From NCBI GenBank assembly GCA_017305665.1, contig JAFKKH010000009.1:1-64000 (forward strand): 64,000 bases of DNA. Direction: 5' to 3'. Position numbers and translations under genes: made by a program. Below, piece after piece: positions 18,436 to 27,931 of the stretch (the first letter of the stretch is position 1; every line of letters begins with the position of its first letter). A model generated the notes under the pieces. It was not told where the DNA came from and searched no databases. It saw only the letters and a program-made list of their open reading frames with translations. This stretch comes from Hyphomicrobiales bacterium (GTDB lineage Bacteria > Pseudomonadota > Alphaproteobacteria > Rhizobiales > Xanthobacteraceae).

Positions 18436-19209
18436 ATGACCGACCCAAAAATCCCCGTCACCGAGGACGAGCTTCACGCCTACGTCGACAACGAGCTGCC
18501 GGCCGAACGCCGCAGCGATGTCGAAGCGTGGCTGGCGACGCATCCTTACGATGACGAGCGCGTGCAGGCATGGCGCGCGATGGCGGACGCGCTGCATGCA
18601 CGCTACGACCGCGTGGCCGACGAGGCCATTCCGCGACGGCTGGAGATCGATCGGCTGGTGAGCCAGCCGCGCCGATGGATGATGGGTGCCATCGCGGCGA
18701 CGCTCGTGGCCTTCGCGGCCGGCGGCGGCGCGGGATGGTTCGCGCGCGGCGCGGACGCGGCCACGTCAGCGTTCCCGAGTGTCACGGCGGACGCGCTTGA
18801 GGCCCACCGCCTCTATGTCGTCGAGGTCCGCCATCCCGTGGAGGTGCCCGGCAGCGAACGCGCGCATCTCCAGCAATGGCTGAGCAAGCGTTGCGGCTGG
18901 GCGGTACATGCGCCCGAACTCGGCACCACCGGATTGAAGCTGGTCGGCGGCCGGCTGCTGCCCGGTCCGGCGGGACCGGCCTCGTTCCTGATGTACGAAA
19001 GCGCGTCGGGCGAACGGTTCACGATCTATGCGTCGCGCGTTAAATCCGAGAACACGCAGATGCGCTACGCCACGCAAGCCAACGACGGCGCGATGTTCTG
19101 GACCGAAGGCGGCATCGGCTTCGTTCTGAGCGGCCCCGACAACAACAAGGATCGCCTGCAGCAGGTCGCTCGCCTCGTCTACGATCAGACGGAGAAGGCC
19201 GGAGGCTAG
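18436..19209 (+). CDS. Anti-sigma factor, single-pass membrane protein
   Basis: A 257-residue protein. An N-terminal cytoplasmic anti-sigma domain (VTEDELHAYVDNELPAERR, residues about 8-26) is followed by one transmembrane helix (MMGAIAATLVAFAAGGGAGW, about 81-100) and a periplasmic domain of about 150 residues. The ELHAYVDNEL helix is typical of partners of ECF sigma factors. No His-x3-Cys-x2-Cys zinc motif is present, so it is a non-zinc anti-sigma domain. It would sequester the upstream sigma factor at the inner membrane. Confidence 0.9.
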   Translation: MTDPKIPVTEDELHAYVDNELPAERRSDVEAWLATHPYDDERVQAWRAMADALHARYDRVADEAIPRRLEIDRLVSQPRRWMMGAIAATLVAFAAGGGAGWFARGADAATSAFPSVTADALEAHRLYVVEVRHPVEVPGSERAHLQQWLSKRCGWAVHAPELGTTGLKLVGGRLLPGPAGPASFLMYESASGERFTIYASRVKSENTQMRYATQANDGAMFWTEGGIGFVLSGPDNNKDRLQQVARLVYDQTEKAGG

Positions 19210-19328
19210 GTCGGTCACCCGACGTCATACATGGGTGTTGTCCCGGACGCGGCGGCCCCTCTTCCGCAGCCGACATTTTCAGGCCATCCTTCCCGACACG
19301 CCATGATCGTGCCGGGAGAATTGATCTG

Positions 19329-20159
19329 ATGACGAGCGGAAGCATTGCGACAGATGCCGGAAACATCGCATGGCGGCAATCGGCAGGTACTGGCCCCGCC
19401 ATCGTTCTGGTTCACGGCAACTCGGCCTCATCGAAAGCTTTCGCGCGGCAACTGGACGGGACGCTCGGCCGAAAATATCGCGTGATCGCGTTCGACCTGC
19501 CGGGACACGGTAATTCCGACAATGCCGCCGAACCGGCCGCGACTTACAACATGCCGGGCTATGCGCGCGTGCTGCGCGATGTCGTTGCGCATGTTGGTGT
19601 TGGCGATGCTGCTTTCGTCGGTTGGAGTCTTGGCGGCCACATCGTTCTGGAAGCCGCGCCTGACCTTCCCAAGGCTGCCGGGTTCGCGATCTTCGGCACG
19701 CCGCCGCTGGCGTTTCCACCGGCGATGGAGCAGGCGTTCCTGCCGAACCCGGCGATGGCCTTCACCTTTACCCGCGAGCTCAGCGAAGAGCAGGCCCGCG
19801 CCTATGTCGCGGTGGCCTTCAAGCCCAACGCCGCGGATTTTCCGGCCTTCATGGTCGATGACGTGCTGCGAACGGATGGCCGCGCCCGCGAGAGTCTCGC
19901 AGCAAGTATCGCACCGGACGGTTTTCGCGACGAGGTCAAGGTTGTGGCCAACCTGGCGCAGCCGCTCGCGATACTGCATGGCGCGCAGGAGCAGTTGATC
20001 AACGGCGATTATTTCAAGACGCTGAAAATGCCGACGCTGTGGCGCGGCGCGGTGCAAACCATTTCCGACGCCGGTCACATTCCGCAATGGGAGCAGGCCG
20101 AAGGATTCAATGCGCTGCTCGATGCCTTTGTGACCGATTGCGCGAAGCGCGGAGCGTGA
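19329..20159 (+). CDS. Alpha/beta hydrolase
   Basis: A 276-residue hydrolase with the oxyanion motif LVHGNSASSKAF (residues about 27-38), DLPGHGNSDN (about 57-66), nucleophile elbow GWSLGG (Ser near 100) and catalytic His in DAGHIPQWEQ (near 247). The cytoplasmic esterase or lipase-like substrate is unknown. It follows the anti-sigma gene on the same strand after 119 bases and may or may not share its transcript. Confidence 0.9.
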   Translation: MTSGSIATDAGNIAWRQSAGTGPAIVLVHGNSASSKAFARQLDGTLGRKYRVIAFDLPGHGNSDNAAEPAATYNMPGYARVLRDVVAHVGVGDAAFVGWSLGGHIVLEAAPDLPKAAGFAIFGTPPLAFPPAMEQAFLPNPAMAFTFTRELSEEQARAYVAVAFKPNAADFPAFMVDDVLRTDGRARESLAASIAPDGFRDEVKVVANLAQPLAILHGAQEQLINGDYFKTLKMPTLWRGAVQTISDAGHIPQWEQAEGFNALLDAFVTDCAKRGA

Positions 20160-20571
20160 GGAACTCGTCACACAACAATCGCAGCCCGAATTGACCGCCA
20201 CTCAGCCGGTCGTCCAAATTCGGACATGAGGAATCTCGGATTCCGTCATGGGCGGGCCTCAATATCGCGCCGGTTGCATCACTCACTCGTGACGCGTTCG
20301 ATCCGCCGATCGGCGCACGCAGCCTTGATCGGGTTTGCCGCGCTGGTCCCCGGTCGAGGCTGCACTTGTTCTCCTCATCGTCATTCCGGAAACCGTGACA
20401 GCGGCTGTCCGGAATCTGCAGCCTCGTGCCAGGTTCCAGCAAAAGCGGTCTCAAGGGATTATGGAGTCCGGGCTCGCGCTTCAGCGCGAGCGCAAAGCGT
20501 TCGTCGCCGGGGCGCCCTCAGATACGCAATTGCGCATCGGGGAATGACGGCGCTCTGATCGGCTTGGCTCG
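20160..20571. other. Intergenic region, mostly repeat
   Basis: 412 bases between convergent genes with no supported gene. The right half (20379-20549) is a palindromic repeat. The left half shows nothing recognisable. Confidence 0.5.
20379..20549. repeat. REP-like palindromic element, CGTCATTCCGG type
   Basis: Starts CGTCATTCCGG and ends CGGGGAATGACG, with an internal hairpin CTCGCGCTTCAGCGCGAG near 20473-20490. This is the dispersed Bradyrhizobium-type repeat, partly decayed. Confidence 0.7.
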
Positions 20572-21540
20572 CTAGCCCAGATCGCGGCGCGGACTGTAGG
20601 GGTGCGCATCGCGCCACTTCTGCATCAAGGCCTCGAGCTCGGCGTCGTTGCCGTCGGGCAGGATGATGCGCGTGGTGACGAACAGGTCGCCCGATGTGCC
20701 GCCTTTCGGCAGACCCTTGCCCTTGAGGCGGAAGGTGCGGCCGCTCGAGGTGTTCTTCGGGATCGACAATTCGACGGCACCGCCGAGCGTCGGCACGCGC
20801 ACCTTGCCGCCAAGCACCGCCTCATAAAGCGTGATCGGCAGATCGGCGCGCAGGTCATTGCCGTCGATCTTGAAGAACGGATGGGTTGCAACCGTCACGG
20901 TGATCAGGAGATCGCCGGGGCGATGACCGGGCGCGCTGTCGCCCTGTCCCTTCAGCCGGATCTGCTGGCCGGAGGTGACACCCGCCGGAATCTTGACGTT
21001 GAGCTCCTTGCCGCTCGGCAGCCGCACGCGCTTCTCGCCGCCCTTGACCGCCTCCTCCAGCGACACCGTCATGGCGACGCTGAGATCGAGGTCGGGCGCG
21101 GTGAAGGTGCTGGTGTCGAACTCGAACGACTGCGCACCGCCGCCACGGCGTCCGCGCGCGGCCCCCGCCGCTCCGCCGAACATGCTGTTGAGGATGTCCT
21201 CGAAGCCGCCGCCGCCGGGACCACCACCGCCGCCGCTGCGGAAACTGTATTGCTCGAATCCGCCGCCACCCGGCGACGCGCCGCGCGGGCCGCCGCCGGG
21301 AAACCCCTGGAAGCGCGGCTTGCCCTCGGCGTCGATCTCGCCACGGTCGAACTGCTTGCGCTTGGCCTCGTCGCCAAGGATCTCGTTGGCGGAATTCACT
21401 TCCGCGAAGCGTTCGGCGGCTTTTGGATCGTTCTTGTTGGCATCGGGATGGTGCTTCTTCGCGAGCTTGCGAAACGCACTCTTGATCGCCGCGGCGTTGG
21501 CACCCCGCTGCACCCCCAAGACCTCATAGGGGTCGCGCAT
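20572..21540 (-). CDS. DnaJ C-terminal domain co-chaperone (CbpA/DjlA-like, no zinc finger)
   Basis: A 322-residue type II J-protein. The J domain occupies residues 1-70 with HPD at 31-33. A Gly/Phe-rich linker follows (about 85-135, runs of GGG and RG), then two beta-rich substrate-binding domains (GKELNVKIPAGVTSGQQIRL near 180) and a dimerisation C-terminus. The CxxCxGxG zinc domain of DnaJ proper is absent, as in CbpA. It stimulates DnaK ATPase in the cytoplasm. It is probably not the housekeeping dnaJ, which normally sits beside dnaK. Confidence 0.93.
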   Translation of the reverse strand: MRDPYEVLGVQRGANAAAIKSAFRKLAKKHHPDANKNDPKAAERFAEVNSANEILGDEAKRKQFDRGEIDAEGKPRFQGFPGGGPRGASPGGGGFEQYSFRSGGGGGPGGGGFEDILNSMFGGAAGAARGRRGGGAQSFEFDTSTFTAPDLDLSVAMTVSLEEAVKGGEKRVRLPSGKELNVKIPAGVTSGQQIRLKGQGDSAPGHRPGDLLITVTVATHPFFKIDGNDLRADLPITLYEAVLGGKVRVPTLGGAVELSIPKNTSSGRTFRLKGKGLPKGGTSGDLFVTTRIILPDGNDAELEALMQKWRDAHPYSPRRDLG

Positions 21541-21657
21541 CCGTCTCGGTCTCCTTCAAGGGAATTCAGACTATGGGCCGGAAAGGTCCACGTTCCTACC
21601 ATTTGGGAAGTCCGTGGCATTTTTGCAACGGCGACGCGCGCCATTCGGCTGCGCAAA

Positions 21658-22080
21658 CTAACCTCGTCGCCAGGGTTTCAGCGACTGGATCTCCCATTGG
21701 CCGCGACCGGACCGGCACGCTGCGCCTTCCAGCCAGCTCTCGGACTTTCCGTTAACGTAACTCGCCAAAAAACCCCGACAGGTGCGGCCGTCGGCCATGT
21801 AAGCCTCCGCCAGCGGCGTCACCGAGCCGCGCGCGCCGGTCGAGGGATTTTCCCAGGGCTGGCTGGCATCCTTGGCGCCTTTGGTCAGCACATCCGAGGC
21901 CGCTGTGCGGGCGAACGCGAGATCGGTCTCGGTCGGCCCGGCATGCGCGGCCGCACCGAGCGATCCGGTGATGTCGCTGTCTTCCAATTGCGCGAAAGCC
22001 CCGCCATTTCCGCCCAAACTGCAGCCGCCGGCCATGGCCGCGATTAGAATAGCTGTCAGGGCCGCGCCCAGAGGCCGCAT
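21658..22080 (-). CDS. Outer-membrane lipoprotein, RT0821/Lpp0805 family
   Basis: A 140-residue lipoprotein from ATG 22080, with signal peptide MRPLGAALTAILIAAMAGGC and lipobox Cys20. The mature part has the family pattern PWENPSTGARGSVTPLAEAY and GRTCRGFLASYV, ending in WEIQSLKP. The RT0821/Lpp0805 surface proteins are conserved in alphaproteobacteria and have no defined biochemical function. It is divergent from pdxH (103 bases between start codons). Confidence 0.85.
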   Translation of the reverse strand: MRPLGAALTAILIAAMAGGCSLGGNGGAFAQLEDSDITGSLGAAAHAGPTETDLAFARTAASDVLTKGAKDASQPWENPSTGARGSVTPLAEAYMADGRTCRGFLASYVNGKSESWLEGAACRSGRGQWEIQSLKPWRRG

Positions 22081-22182
22081 CGCGGATAGGCCAGCGCGCA
22101 GGTGTGCCCTATATAGGGTTGCCCTGTATAAGGACCGCGAGCGGCTCTCGACGACAAACCGGCGCAACCTGGACTCCAACGC

Positions 22183-22824
22183 ATGAACGATACCACCGAC
22201 ATCAAGGACACAAGCCAGTTAACGTCCGGTGATTTCACCGACAGTTCGGAACCTTTCGCGCTGTTCGCGGACTGGTTCGCGGAGGCCGTCAAGTCGGAGC
22301 CCAACGATCCGAACGCCATGGCGCTAGCCACCGTCGATCCATCGGGGCTGCCCGACGTCCGCATGGTGCTGATGAAGGGTTATGATACCGCCGGCTTCGT
22401 GTTCTACAGCCACATCGCCAGCGCCAAGGGCCGCGAACTCGCCTCCAACCCGAAAGCGGCGCTGCTGTTTCACTGGAAGTCGCTGCGTCGGCAGGTCCGC
22501 GTCCGCGGTCCCGTGACCCCGGTCACCGATGCCGAAGCCGACGCCTATTTCGCCACCCGCCCGAAGCAGGCGCAGATCGGCGCCTGGGCGAGCAAGCAGT
22601 CGCAGCCGCTGGAAAGTCGCTTCGCCTTCGAGCAGGCGATCGCGAAGGAAGCCGCCAAATATATCATCGGCAGCGTGCCGCGCCCGCCGGGCTGGAGCGG
22701 CTGGCGGATCGAGCCTGCGCAGTTCGAATTCTGGCACGACCGTCCGTTCCGCCTGCACGACCGCATCGAATTCCGCCGCACCGCGCCCGACGCGCCGTGG
22801 AGCAAGACAAGGCTTTACCCATGA
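22183..22824 (+). CDS. pdxH: Pyridoxamine 5'-phosphate oxidase
   Basis: A 213-residue FMN enzyme that oxidises pyridoxamine or pyridoxine 5'-phosphate to pyridoxal 5'-phosphate, the active B6 cofactor. Visible motifs are [20 protein letters not shown] (residues about 44-63), [19 protein letters not shown] (about 72-90), [17 protein letters not shown] (near 127-143) and the C-terminal RLYP. Length matches the E. coli enzyme. Its stop overlaps the start of the following SDR gene (ATGA), indicating translational coupling. Confidence 0.96.
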   Translation: MNDTTDIKDTSQLTSGDFTDSSEPFALFADWFAEAVKSEPNDPNAMALATVDPSGLPDVRMVLMKGYDTAGFVFYSHIASAKGRELASNPKAALLFHWKSLRRQVRVRGPVTPVTDAEADAYFATRPKQAQIGAWASKQSQPLESRFAFEQAIAKEAAKYIIGSVPRPPGWSGWRIEPAQFEFWHDRPFRLHDRIEFRRTAPDAPWSKTRLYP

Positions 22825-23612
22825 CCCCTGACAAGGCAAAGCCGCGCCCCGGCACGAGCGCGGCCGCCGATCCCAACGCGCCGAAGCGGACGCTGCTCTT
22901 GACCGGGGCGAGCCGCGGCATCGGCCATGCCACCGTGATCCGCTTTTCAAGTGCCGGCTGGCGCGTCATCACCTGCTCGCGGCATCCGTTCCCCGAGCAA
23001 TGCCCATGGGACGCAGGCCCCGAAGACCACATCCAGGTCGATCTGTCCGATCCCGCCAACACCATGGAGGCGATCCAGGAAATCCGCTCGCGGCTTCACG
23101 GCGGCACGCTGCACGCGCTGGTCAACAACGCCGCGATCTCGCCGAAGGGCGACGGCGGGTCGCGGCTCGGCACCCTGAACACCGACATGGAGACCTGGGA
23201 GAAGGTGTTCCGTGTCAACTTCATGGCGCCGATCATGCTGGCGCGCGGCCTGATCGAGGAACTCAAGGCCGCCAAGGGCTCGGTGGTGAACGTCACCTCG
23301 ATCGCGGGCTCGCGCGTGCATCCGTTCGCCGGCGCGGCCTATGCGACCTCGAAAGCGGCGCTGGCTGCGCTGACCCGGGAGATGGCGGCGGACTTCGGCC
23401 GCGTCGGCGTGCGCGTCAACGCCATCGCGCCGGGCGAGATCGACACCTCGATCCTGTCGCCGGGCACCGAGAAGATCGTGCACGAGCAGATTCCGATGGC
23501 ACGGCTCGGCACGCCGGACGAGGTGGCGAAGATCATCTACGTGCTGTGCACGGAAACATCGTCTTATGTGAACGGCGCGGAAATCCACATCAACGGCGGC
23601 CAGCACGTGTAA
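22821..23612 (+). CDS. Short-chain dehydrogenase/reductase (SDR)
   Basis: A 263-residue classical SDR from ATG 22821, which overlaps the pdxH stop. It has a Rossmann cofactor motif [10 protein letters not shown] (about residues 28-37), NNAAIS, a catalytic Ser in NVTSIAGS (near 156), the YATSK active-site motif (near 172), and a GGQHV C-terminus. It is probably NAD(P)-dependent; the substrate is unknown. The tight coupling to pdxH is conserved in this family of bacteria as far as I recognise it. Confidence 0.92.
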   Translation: MTPDKAKPRPGTSAAADPNAPKRTLLLTGASRGIGHATVIRFSSAGWRVITCSRHPFPEQCPWDAGPEDHIQVDLSDPANTMEAIQEIRSRLHGGTLHALVNNAAISPKGDGGSRLGTLNTDMETWEKVFRVNFMAPIMLARGLIEELKAAKGSVVNVTSIAGSRVHPFAGAAYATSKAALAALTREMAADFGRVGVRVNAIAPGEIDTSILSPGTEKIVHEQIPMARLGTPDEVAKIIYVLCTETSSYVNGAEIHINGGQHV

Positions 23613-23659
23613 TTCCACACCCTTCCTTGAGGAAGGAGTGACGACTGCTCCATCTCAAT

Positions 23660-23780
23660 CGTCATCCTGAGGTGCGAGCGCCGCGATGCTCTTGCATCGC
23701 GTGAGCGAGCCTCGAAGGATGTGATCCTATGTAGCCCATCCTTCGAGACGCGGCCCAAAGGGCCGCTCCTCAGGATAACG
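23660..23780. repeat. REP-like palindromic element, CGTCATCCTGAGG type
   Basis: A 121-base imperfect palindrome. Outer arms are CGTCATCCTGAGG and CTCCTCAGGATAACG; inner arms are CCTCGAAGGATG and CATCCTTCGAGACG. It is a well-known dispersed repeat of Bradyrhizobium-type genomes. It fills most of the gap after the SDR gene. Confidence 0.85.
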
Positions 23781-23790
23781 CTGGTATAAT

Positions 23791-24039
23791 TTATTCCGCG
23801 TAGAATCGTCGCGGCGACACACGCAATGGTGGCGCGCCCAACACAGGCGCCACGAGCCCCGCGCTCGAACAATCGTCGTCGCTTTCGCCGTCGAGCATCG
23901 CCGCGCCGCAGTGCCGGCAGAGGCGCAAGGAAGACGATTCAGGCCGCGCGGCCGCCTTGCCCGCAACCGATCTCCGCAACTGTTGATAGCTGCTGAAATC
24001 AAGTACGTTGCGTGTCTCCGTTATGAGTTTCTCAACCAT
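23791..24039 (-). CDS. Small conserved hypothetical protein with Cys-x2-Cys motif
   Basis: An 82-residue predicted protein. The central CRHCGAAMLDGESDDDCSSAG looks like half a zinc ribbon (split: CRHCGAAMLDG, then ESDDDCSSAG), and the C-terminus RRFYAE has a conserved feel. I recall similar small proteins in Bradyrhizobium, but no function. ATG 24039 has a weak GGGGAC ribosome-binding site. Alternative: spurious, but the Cys pattern and codon use argue for a real gene. Confidence 0.55.
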   Translation of the reverse strand: MVEKLITETRNVLDFSSYQQLRRSVAGKAAARPESSSLRLCRHCGAAMLDGESDDDCSSAGLVAPVLGAPPLRVSPRRFYAE

Positions 24040-24141
24040 TGCGGTCCCCGCGAGTTTGTCGAGCCGCGTTATGGCAGCAAGCCCTTTGGGAAACCGTTCA
24101 GCGGACCGCTCAAATTTTACGAGGAAAATTGTGGCGGGAAC

Positions 24142-24426
24142 TTACGCGACCTTCAATCGCGTCAGTTCGGCTTCGAAATCGAAACGCAATTGCGCTGCTT
24201 CGTCGTCCGGAAGCCAGTTCGTCATCTGCGGAAAGATGGTTTTATAGAGCGAAACCTGCTTCGGCTCCCACGGCAAAGTCTTCGCCGCCCGCGCCTCGGC
24301 GAGAATCCTGTAGAGCTCGGCGCGCACCTCGTCCGGATCGGCGCTATAAACAGGTGCCGGAGCGTCCTCGTCGAACAGATCGGACTGATCCGTGCCGAAC
24401 AGGTCGCCTTGGCGAGGAGAAGACAT
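24142..24426 (-). CDS. Small hypothetical protein downstream of the restriction-modification gene
   Basis: A 94-residue acidic protein from ATG 24426. The N-terminal SPRQGDLFGTDQSDLFDEDA is unstructured. The C-terminal helical part has PKQVSLYKTIFPQMTNWLP followed by LRFDFEAELTRL. No family is recognised. It is on the same strand as, and 97 bases downstream of, the R-M gene. A perfect 15-base palindrome lies between them. It could be a core gene or an accessory of the R-M system; the sequence does not decide. Confidence 0.6.
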   Translation of the reverse strand: MSSPRQGDLFGTDQSDLFDEDAPAPVYSADPDEVRAELYRILAEARAAKTLPWEPKQVSLYKTIFPQMTNWLPDDEAAQLRFDFEAELTRLKVA

Positions 24427-24495
24427 GACTCGCAAATCCGTCGAGTTGAAATCGCCGGTCATCTTGCGCGGTCATTGAGTCCTGTCGAGGGCATC

Positions 24496-24510
24496 GGGAC
24501 AATTTGTCCC
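24496..24510. promoter_or_regulatory. Perfect palindrome GGGACAA-T-TTGTCCC
   Basis: A 7-1-7 palindrome, 13 bases after the R-M stop codon and 70 bases before the small gene that follows on the minus strand. It could be an operator for that gene or a weak terminator; no T-run is present. Confidence 0.4.
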
Positions 24511-24523
24511 CTACGCGTGCCGA

Positions 24524-27500
24524 TCAATCCCCAGCGGAATTCTTGTCCTTCGTTTTGCTCTTGACTTTGGGTTTGGCGGAACCTGCTTTGGAATCGGACA
24601 CGGCCAATGCGCCCGCCGATTCAAGCTCGTCCCGCGTGACGAGATGCGACGCGCAGATACGCTCCAGTAGATCAGCCTGCGCCGGTTCCAGCGCGATGAG
24701 CCGCCCGAGCACATTCAGGAGGTCGAGCAGGTCCGTCGTATATTCGGCAAGCCAGCCTGCTGGTTGAATCTTATCAAGATCGGACGGTGGGCGCTTATCG
24801 CCCATAATCGGCCGCGAGCGGTCGCGTTTCCGGTAGCTGAACCATTGCCGCAGCACGTTCTTGCCGGAGACTTCATAAGCACACATCTCCGGCGTGACAT
24901 TCTCGACATAGCCCTTGCCGATCTTCAGCCGGCGTGTAGCCGGATCGTAGTCCATCGTCTCGGGCAGAGGCTCCGGCGCGGGCGGAATCTCACCTTCTTC
25001 GGGAATGCGAGGCGCGGTGTCCTTCGGCAGGCGAGGCGCCTGCCTCGGCCGCCCGGCCTTTGGATCAGCGAACCGCTCGCCATAGGTGTGCAGCCAGATC
25101 ACCTCGCGGCCAAGTGCGACGGCTTCCGCGAACAGTTTGGCATCGGCAGTTAAAGGCAAACGAAGTCCGGGACTCACCAGATCGGCCGCAAAACGCAACG
25201 TAAATTTGGGGTGAGCCATGACGGCAGCAACGTAGGCCATAATGTCTTCGGCGGACACGGCCCGTCCGTAGATTTTCGCAAGATAAGAAAGCAACGTAAG
25301 TTTGACATTAGATTGGGTCGCAGCTCGATTTCCCCAGAGTGGATAAGCTCGCCCCCCAAACGACCCTTTGTAGTGATGCAAGTCGGGTATCAAGCCACCC
25401 AACGTTACTGCTGGCCCGGCAACAGGTGAATGCGCTTCAAGAGCAGTCAAATAGACTTGCCGTGGTGAATACGCGTCCCAAAGATTGGGATTTGGACGAT
25501 TGATCAACCGTGCATCCGGAATGATCCATTGACGGTCGAACGACCGAAAGGCGTAACGCATCGGTGCAATTACCGACGCATGGTCGCTCTTGACCGCCTG
25601 TTCCCGATGCTCGTGGCCCGTCAAGCCTTTCTTTGATGGCTTAGAAGCGGTCCGGTCGCCGCCTTCATGCGGATGGAACAGCAACTCCTTTTTGTTTGTA
25701 TCCTTCTCGGAAACGAGTCGTGACCAGCGACTTTCCAGCGATTCCTTGTCCGGCGCGATCACCCATGTGCGTCCGGGCATCACGCCCGAGCCGTCATAGA
25801 CGAAGAAGTCATTAAGTGCAGGCAAGGTGGCCCACAAGCCTGTCGCTGCCGGCAGAAATGGATCGCGCCATTCGTCGGGGCAGGAATTCCATTCCGTTCC
25901 CTTCAATGACAACTCGGCAAGCGCCGCAAATTTTTCCTCGCGCCGCCCCGATGGAAGCCCATGAAAGTGAACTCGCGCCGGCATTGCGCTCGACTTTTCC
26001 AGCTTGCGGGCCGCCATCACGATGCAGACCGGCTGTTGTACGCCCTGAAAGATGCGCGTTGCGACCTCGGGCTGGTGACCTTCGGGAGAACAGTCGATCA
26101 CCCAGATGTCGGAGCAGGTTTCCCGCAAATCCGCCCGCATCTTCTCGAAGCCCGGCCCGTTGAGAAAACCGGCGACCGTGATGAAGCAGACAATTCCTTC
26201 CTCGTCCTTTTCCGGCAGGTCGGTCGAGGCGTGAAGTCCCGCGCCGAACACTTTCCACGTCGCCCAGCGCCAGAAATAGACGTAAAGATTTTTCAGATGC
26301 TTCGCATGAGTGCCGACGCCCCATTCGCGTGGCGGCCGCCAGCGATCCATGGGCGCCTGAAGCCGTCCACCAGTCCCCGCCTCGATCCAGCCGCCGCGCC
26401 CCTCGGCCTTCTCCTTGTAGGGTGGATTGCCGATCACAACGGTGATCGGCTGGCCGCGCTTGACCGCATTCGCTTCGCGTCGTGACACCGCTATCGGCTC
26501 GTAAACGTGACCGAGCTTTTCTTCCTCGATGAAGGGATTGCCCAGCGTATCCGTAATAAAGAGCCTCACGTCGGGAATCGTCGGCAACGGATTTTTCGCC
26601 GTCGCCATCAGCGCCTGCATCTCGGCGATGATGCGGAGTTGTGCCACCGCGAACGGACCGAACTGCAATTCAAAGCCGATCAGGCGCTTGGCCGCGGCTT
26701 CGATCGCGCCGCGCACCGCACCCGCACCCTGATCTTCCTCGACGGTCGCGGCGATTTGCCGGAGCACGCCAAGCAGGAACGTGCCGGTGCCCGCGGCAGG
26801 ATCGGCAACCGTTACGTCAGACGAGGCAAAGCCTGCCGCGCGCTCGAACAACGGGCCGCGCAGGCATTCGTCCGCGAGACGCACCATCGCCGAGACGACT
26901 TCCGGCGGCGTGTAGTAGGAGCCGGTGCGCTTGCGCAGCGTGTTGTCATAGACCTCGAGAAAGTCCTCGTAGAAGTAGAGCCACGCTTCCGGCTTGTCCT
27001 TGCTGATGACGTGCCAGTTCACCTCATCGAGCACGCGCCTCAGCGTGCCAAGCGAGGTCTTCAGAGCTTCCTTGTTGGCGGGATCGTCTGTGAGCAGTCG
27101 CAATGCAGTGCCGATCAGCGAGTTGCTCTTGCGCAGTTCCTGCGCGGCGTGTTCGGTGCCGTCGGCCAGCGAAATGTCACGAGCGCGCGCCACCAGCAGA
27201 CCGAAGGTGACGGCCTGCGCATAGCCGTCGGCGAAGGCTTTATCATCGGCTTGCGGAAACAGCAGCTTGCGCCAGTCGGTCGCGAGCGCGGTGAGACCGG
27301 GATTGCCGAGCGCCATCTGCTCGGTCACCTCGTCGCGCAACAGCCGGCACAGCCGCGCACTGACTTCCGCGAGTTTCTTAGCGCTTTTCGGCGCGATCGG
27401 ATTCCATTGCAGAAAGTCGGCGATCAGCGGCAGCAGCGTCTCCGGCGCGGCGAGTTTCGCGCCGGACGTCTCGACGTCGCCATCGAGCGACACGACCTTG

Positions 27501-27931
27501 CCGACGATCTCGCCGTCGCGCCACAGGCTGAAAGCATTGCCGTCGGTGTAGAGAAGATTCGGCAGCGCCTTCAGCTTGTCCCACTGGTCCTTGTCGTGCT
27601 GGTCCTTGAACTTGCGGGGATCGGCTCCCTTGCCCGGCGCCTTGATCTCGATGAAGCCGACAAGCGCCTTCTGTACGGTCACGGCATAGTCGGGCCGTAT
27701 TCTGTTCTCGGAAAGCGTGGTCTCTCCGACGAGATTGACGGCCTTGGCCGGAAGGCCGCCGAGTTCGGCAAGCTCCTTGATCAGCGCTTCAAGCGGACCG
27801 CGTAACTGATCTTCCGGTGCGCCGCTGATCGCGGCATTCGACAGTTTTGATTTTACGCTGGCGCCGAAGGCCGAAATGACGCCCGCGAAGGTCGTTGCCG
27901 CCAAGTCCCCACTCCCCGATGCAGTCTGCAA
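24524..27931 (-). CDS. Single-chain restriction-modification enzyme (type IIG / ISP-like N6-adenine methyltransferase-nuclease)
   Basis: A 1135-residue protein. The N-terminal domain has a PD-(D/E)XK nuclease pattern: RPDYAV with Asp81, then GFIEIKAPG with Glu95 and Lys97. A gamma-class N6-adenine methyltransferase follows, with SAM motif ADPAAGTGTFLLG (about residue 377) and catalytic NPPY (about 500). A large C-terminal region (about 650-1090), rich in aromatic residues and ending in YVENVTPEMCAYEVSGKNV-type sequence, resembles the specificity domain of type ISP enzymes. No helicase lies between nuclease and methylase, so one chain would methylate, recognise and cut DNA. The 5' end is uncertain (TTG 27931 or a nearby TTG). 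It is a likely phage-defence gene. Confidence 0.85.
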   Translation of the reverse strand: MQTASGSGDLAATTFAGVISAFGASVKSKLSNAAISGAPEDQLRGPLEALIKELAELGGLPAKAVNLVGETTLSENRIRPDYAVTVQKALVGFIEIKAPGKGADPRKFKDQHDKDQWDKLKALPNLLYTDGNAFSLWRDGEIVGKVVSLDGDVETSGAKLAAPETLLPLIADFLQWNPIAPKSAKKLAEVSARLCRLLRDEVTEQMALGNPGLTALATDWRKLLFPQADDKAFADGYAQAVTFGLLVARARDISLADGTEHAAQELRKSNSLIGTALRLLTDDPANKEALKTSLGTLRRVLDEVNWHVISKDKPEAWLYFYEDFLEVYDNTLRKRTGSYYTPPEVVSAMVRLADECLRGPLFERAAGFASSDVTVADPAAGTGTFLLGVLRQIAATVEEDQGAGAVRGAIEAAAKRLIGFELQFGPFAVAQLRIIAEMQALMATAKNPLPTIPDVRLFITDTLGNPFIEEEKLGHVYEPIAVSRREANAVKRGQPITVVIGNPPYKEKAEGRGGWIEAGTGGRLQAPMDRWRPPREWGVGTHAKHLKNLYVYFWRWATWKVFGAGLHASTDLPEKDEEGIVCFITVAGFLNGPGFEKMRADLRETCSDIWVIDCSPEGHQPEVATRIFQGVQQPVCIVMAARKLEKSSAMPARVHFHGLPSGRREEKFAALAELSLKGTEWNSCPDEWRDPFLPAATGLWATLPALNDFFVYDGSGVMPGRTWVIAPDKESLESRWSRLVSEKDTNKKELLFHPHEGGDRTASKPSKKGLTGHEHREQAVKSDHASVIAPMRYAFRSFDRQWIIPDARLINRPNPNLWDAYSPRQVYLTALEAHSPVAGPAVTLGGLIPDLHHYKGSFGGRAYPLWGNRAATQSNVKLTLLSYLAKIYGRAVSAEDIMAYVAAVMAHPKFTLRFAADLVSPGLRLPLTADAKLFAEAVALGREVIWLHTYGERFADPKAGRPRQAPRLPKDTAPRIPEEGEIPPAPEPLPETMDYDPATRRLKIGKGYVENVTPEMCAYEVSGKNVLRQWFSYRKRDRSRPIMGDKRPPSDLDKIQPAGWLAEYTTDLLDLLNVLGRLIALEPAQADLLERICASHLVTRDELESAGALAVSDSKAGSAKPKVKSKTKDKNSAGD

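Noticed and set aside
20335-20547. Possible 70-residue gene in the gap before the DnaJ-type gene
   Set aside because: It coincides with a REP-type palindrome (20379-20549), so the open frame comes from the repeat.
26507-27805. Plus-strand open frame of 432 codons opposite the R-M gene
   Set aside because: Antisense of the nuclease/methylase, no recognisable domain.
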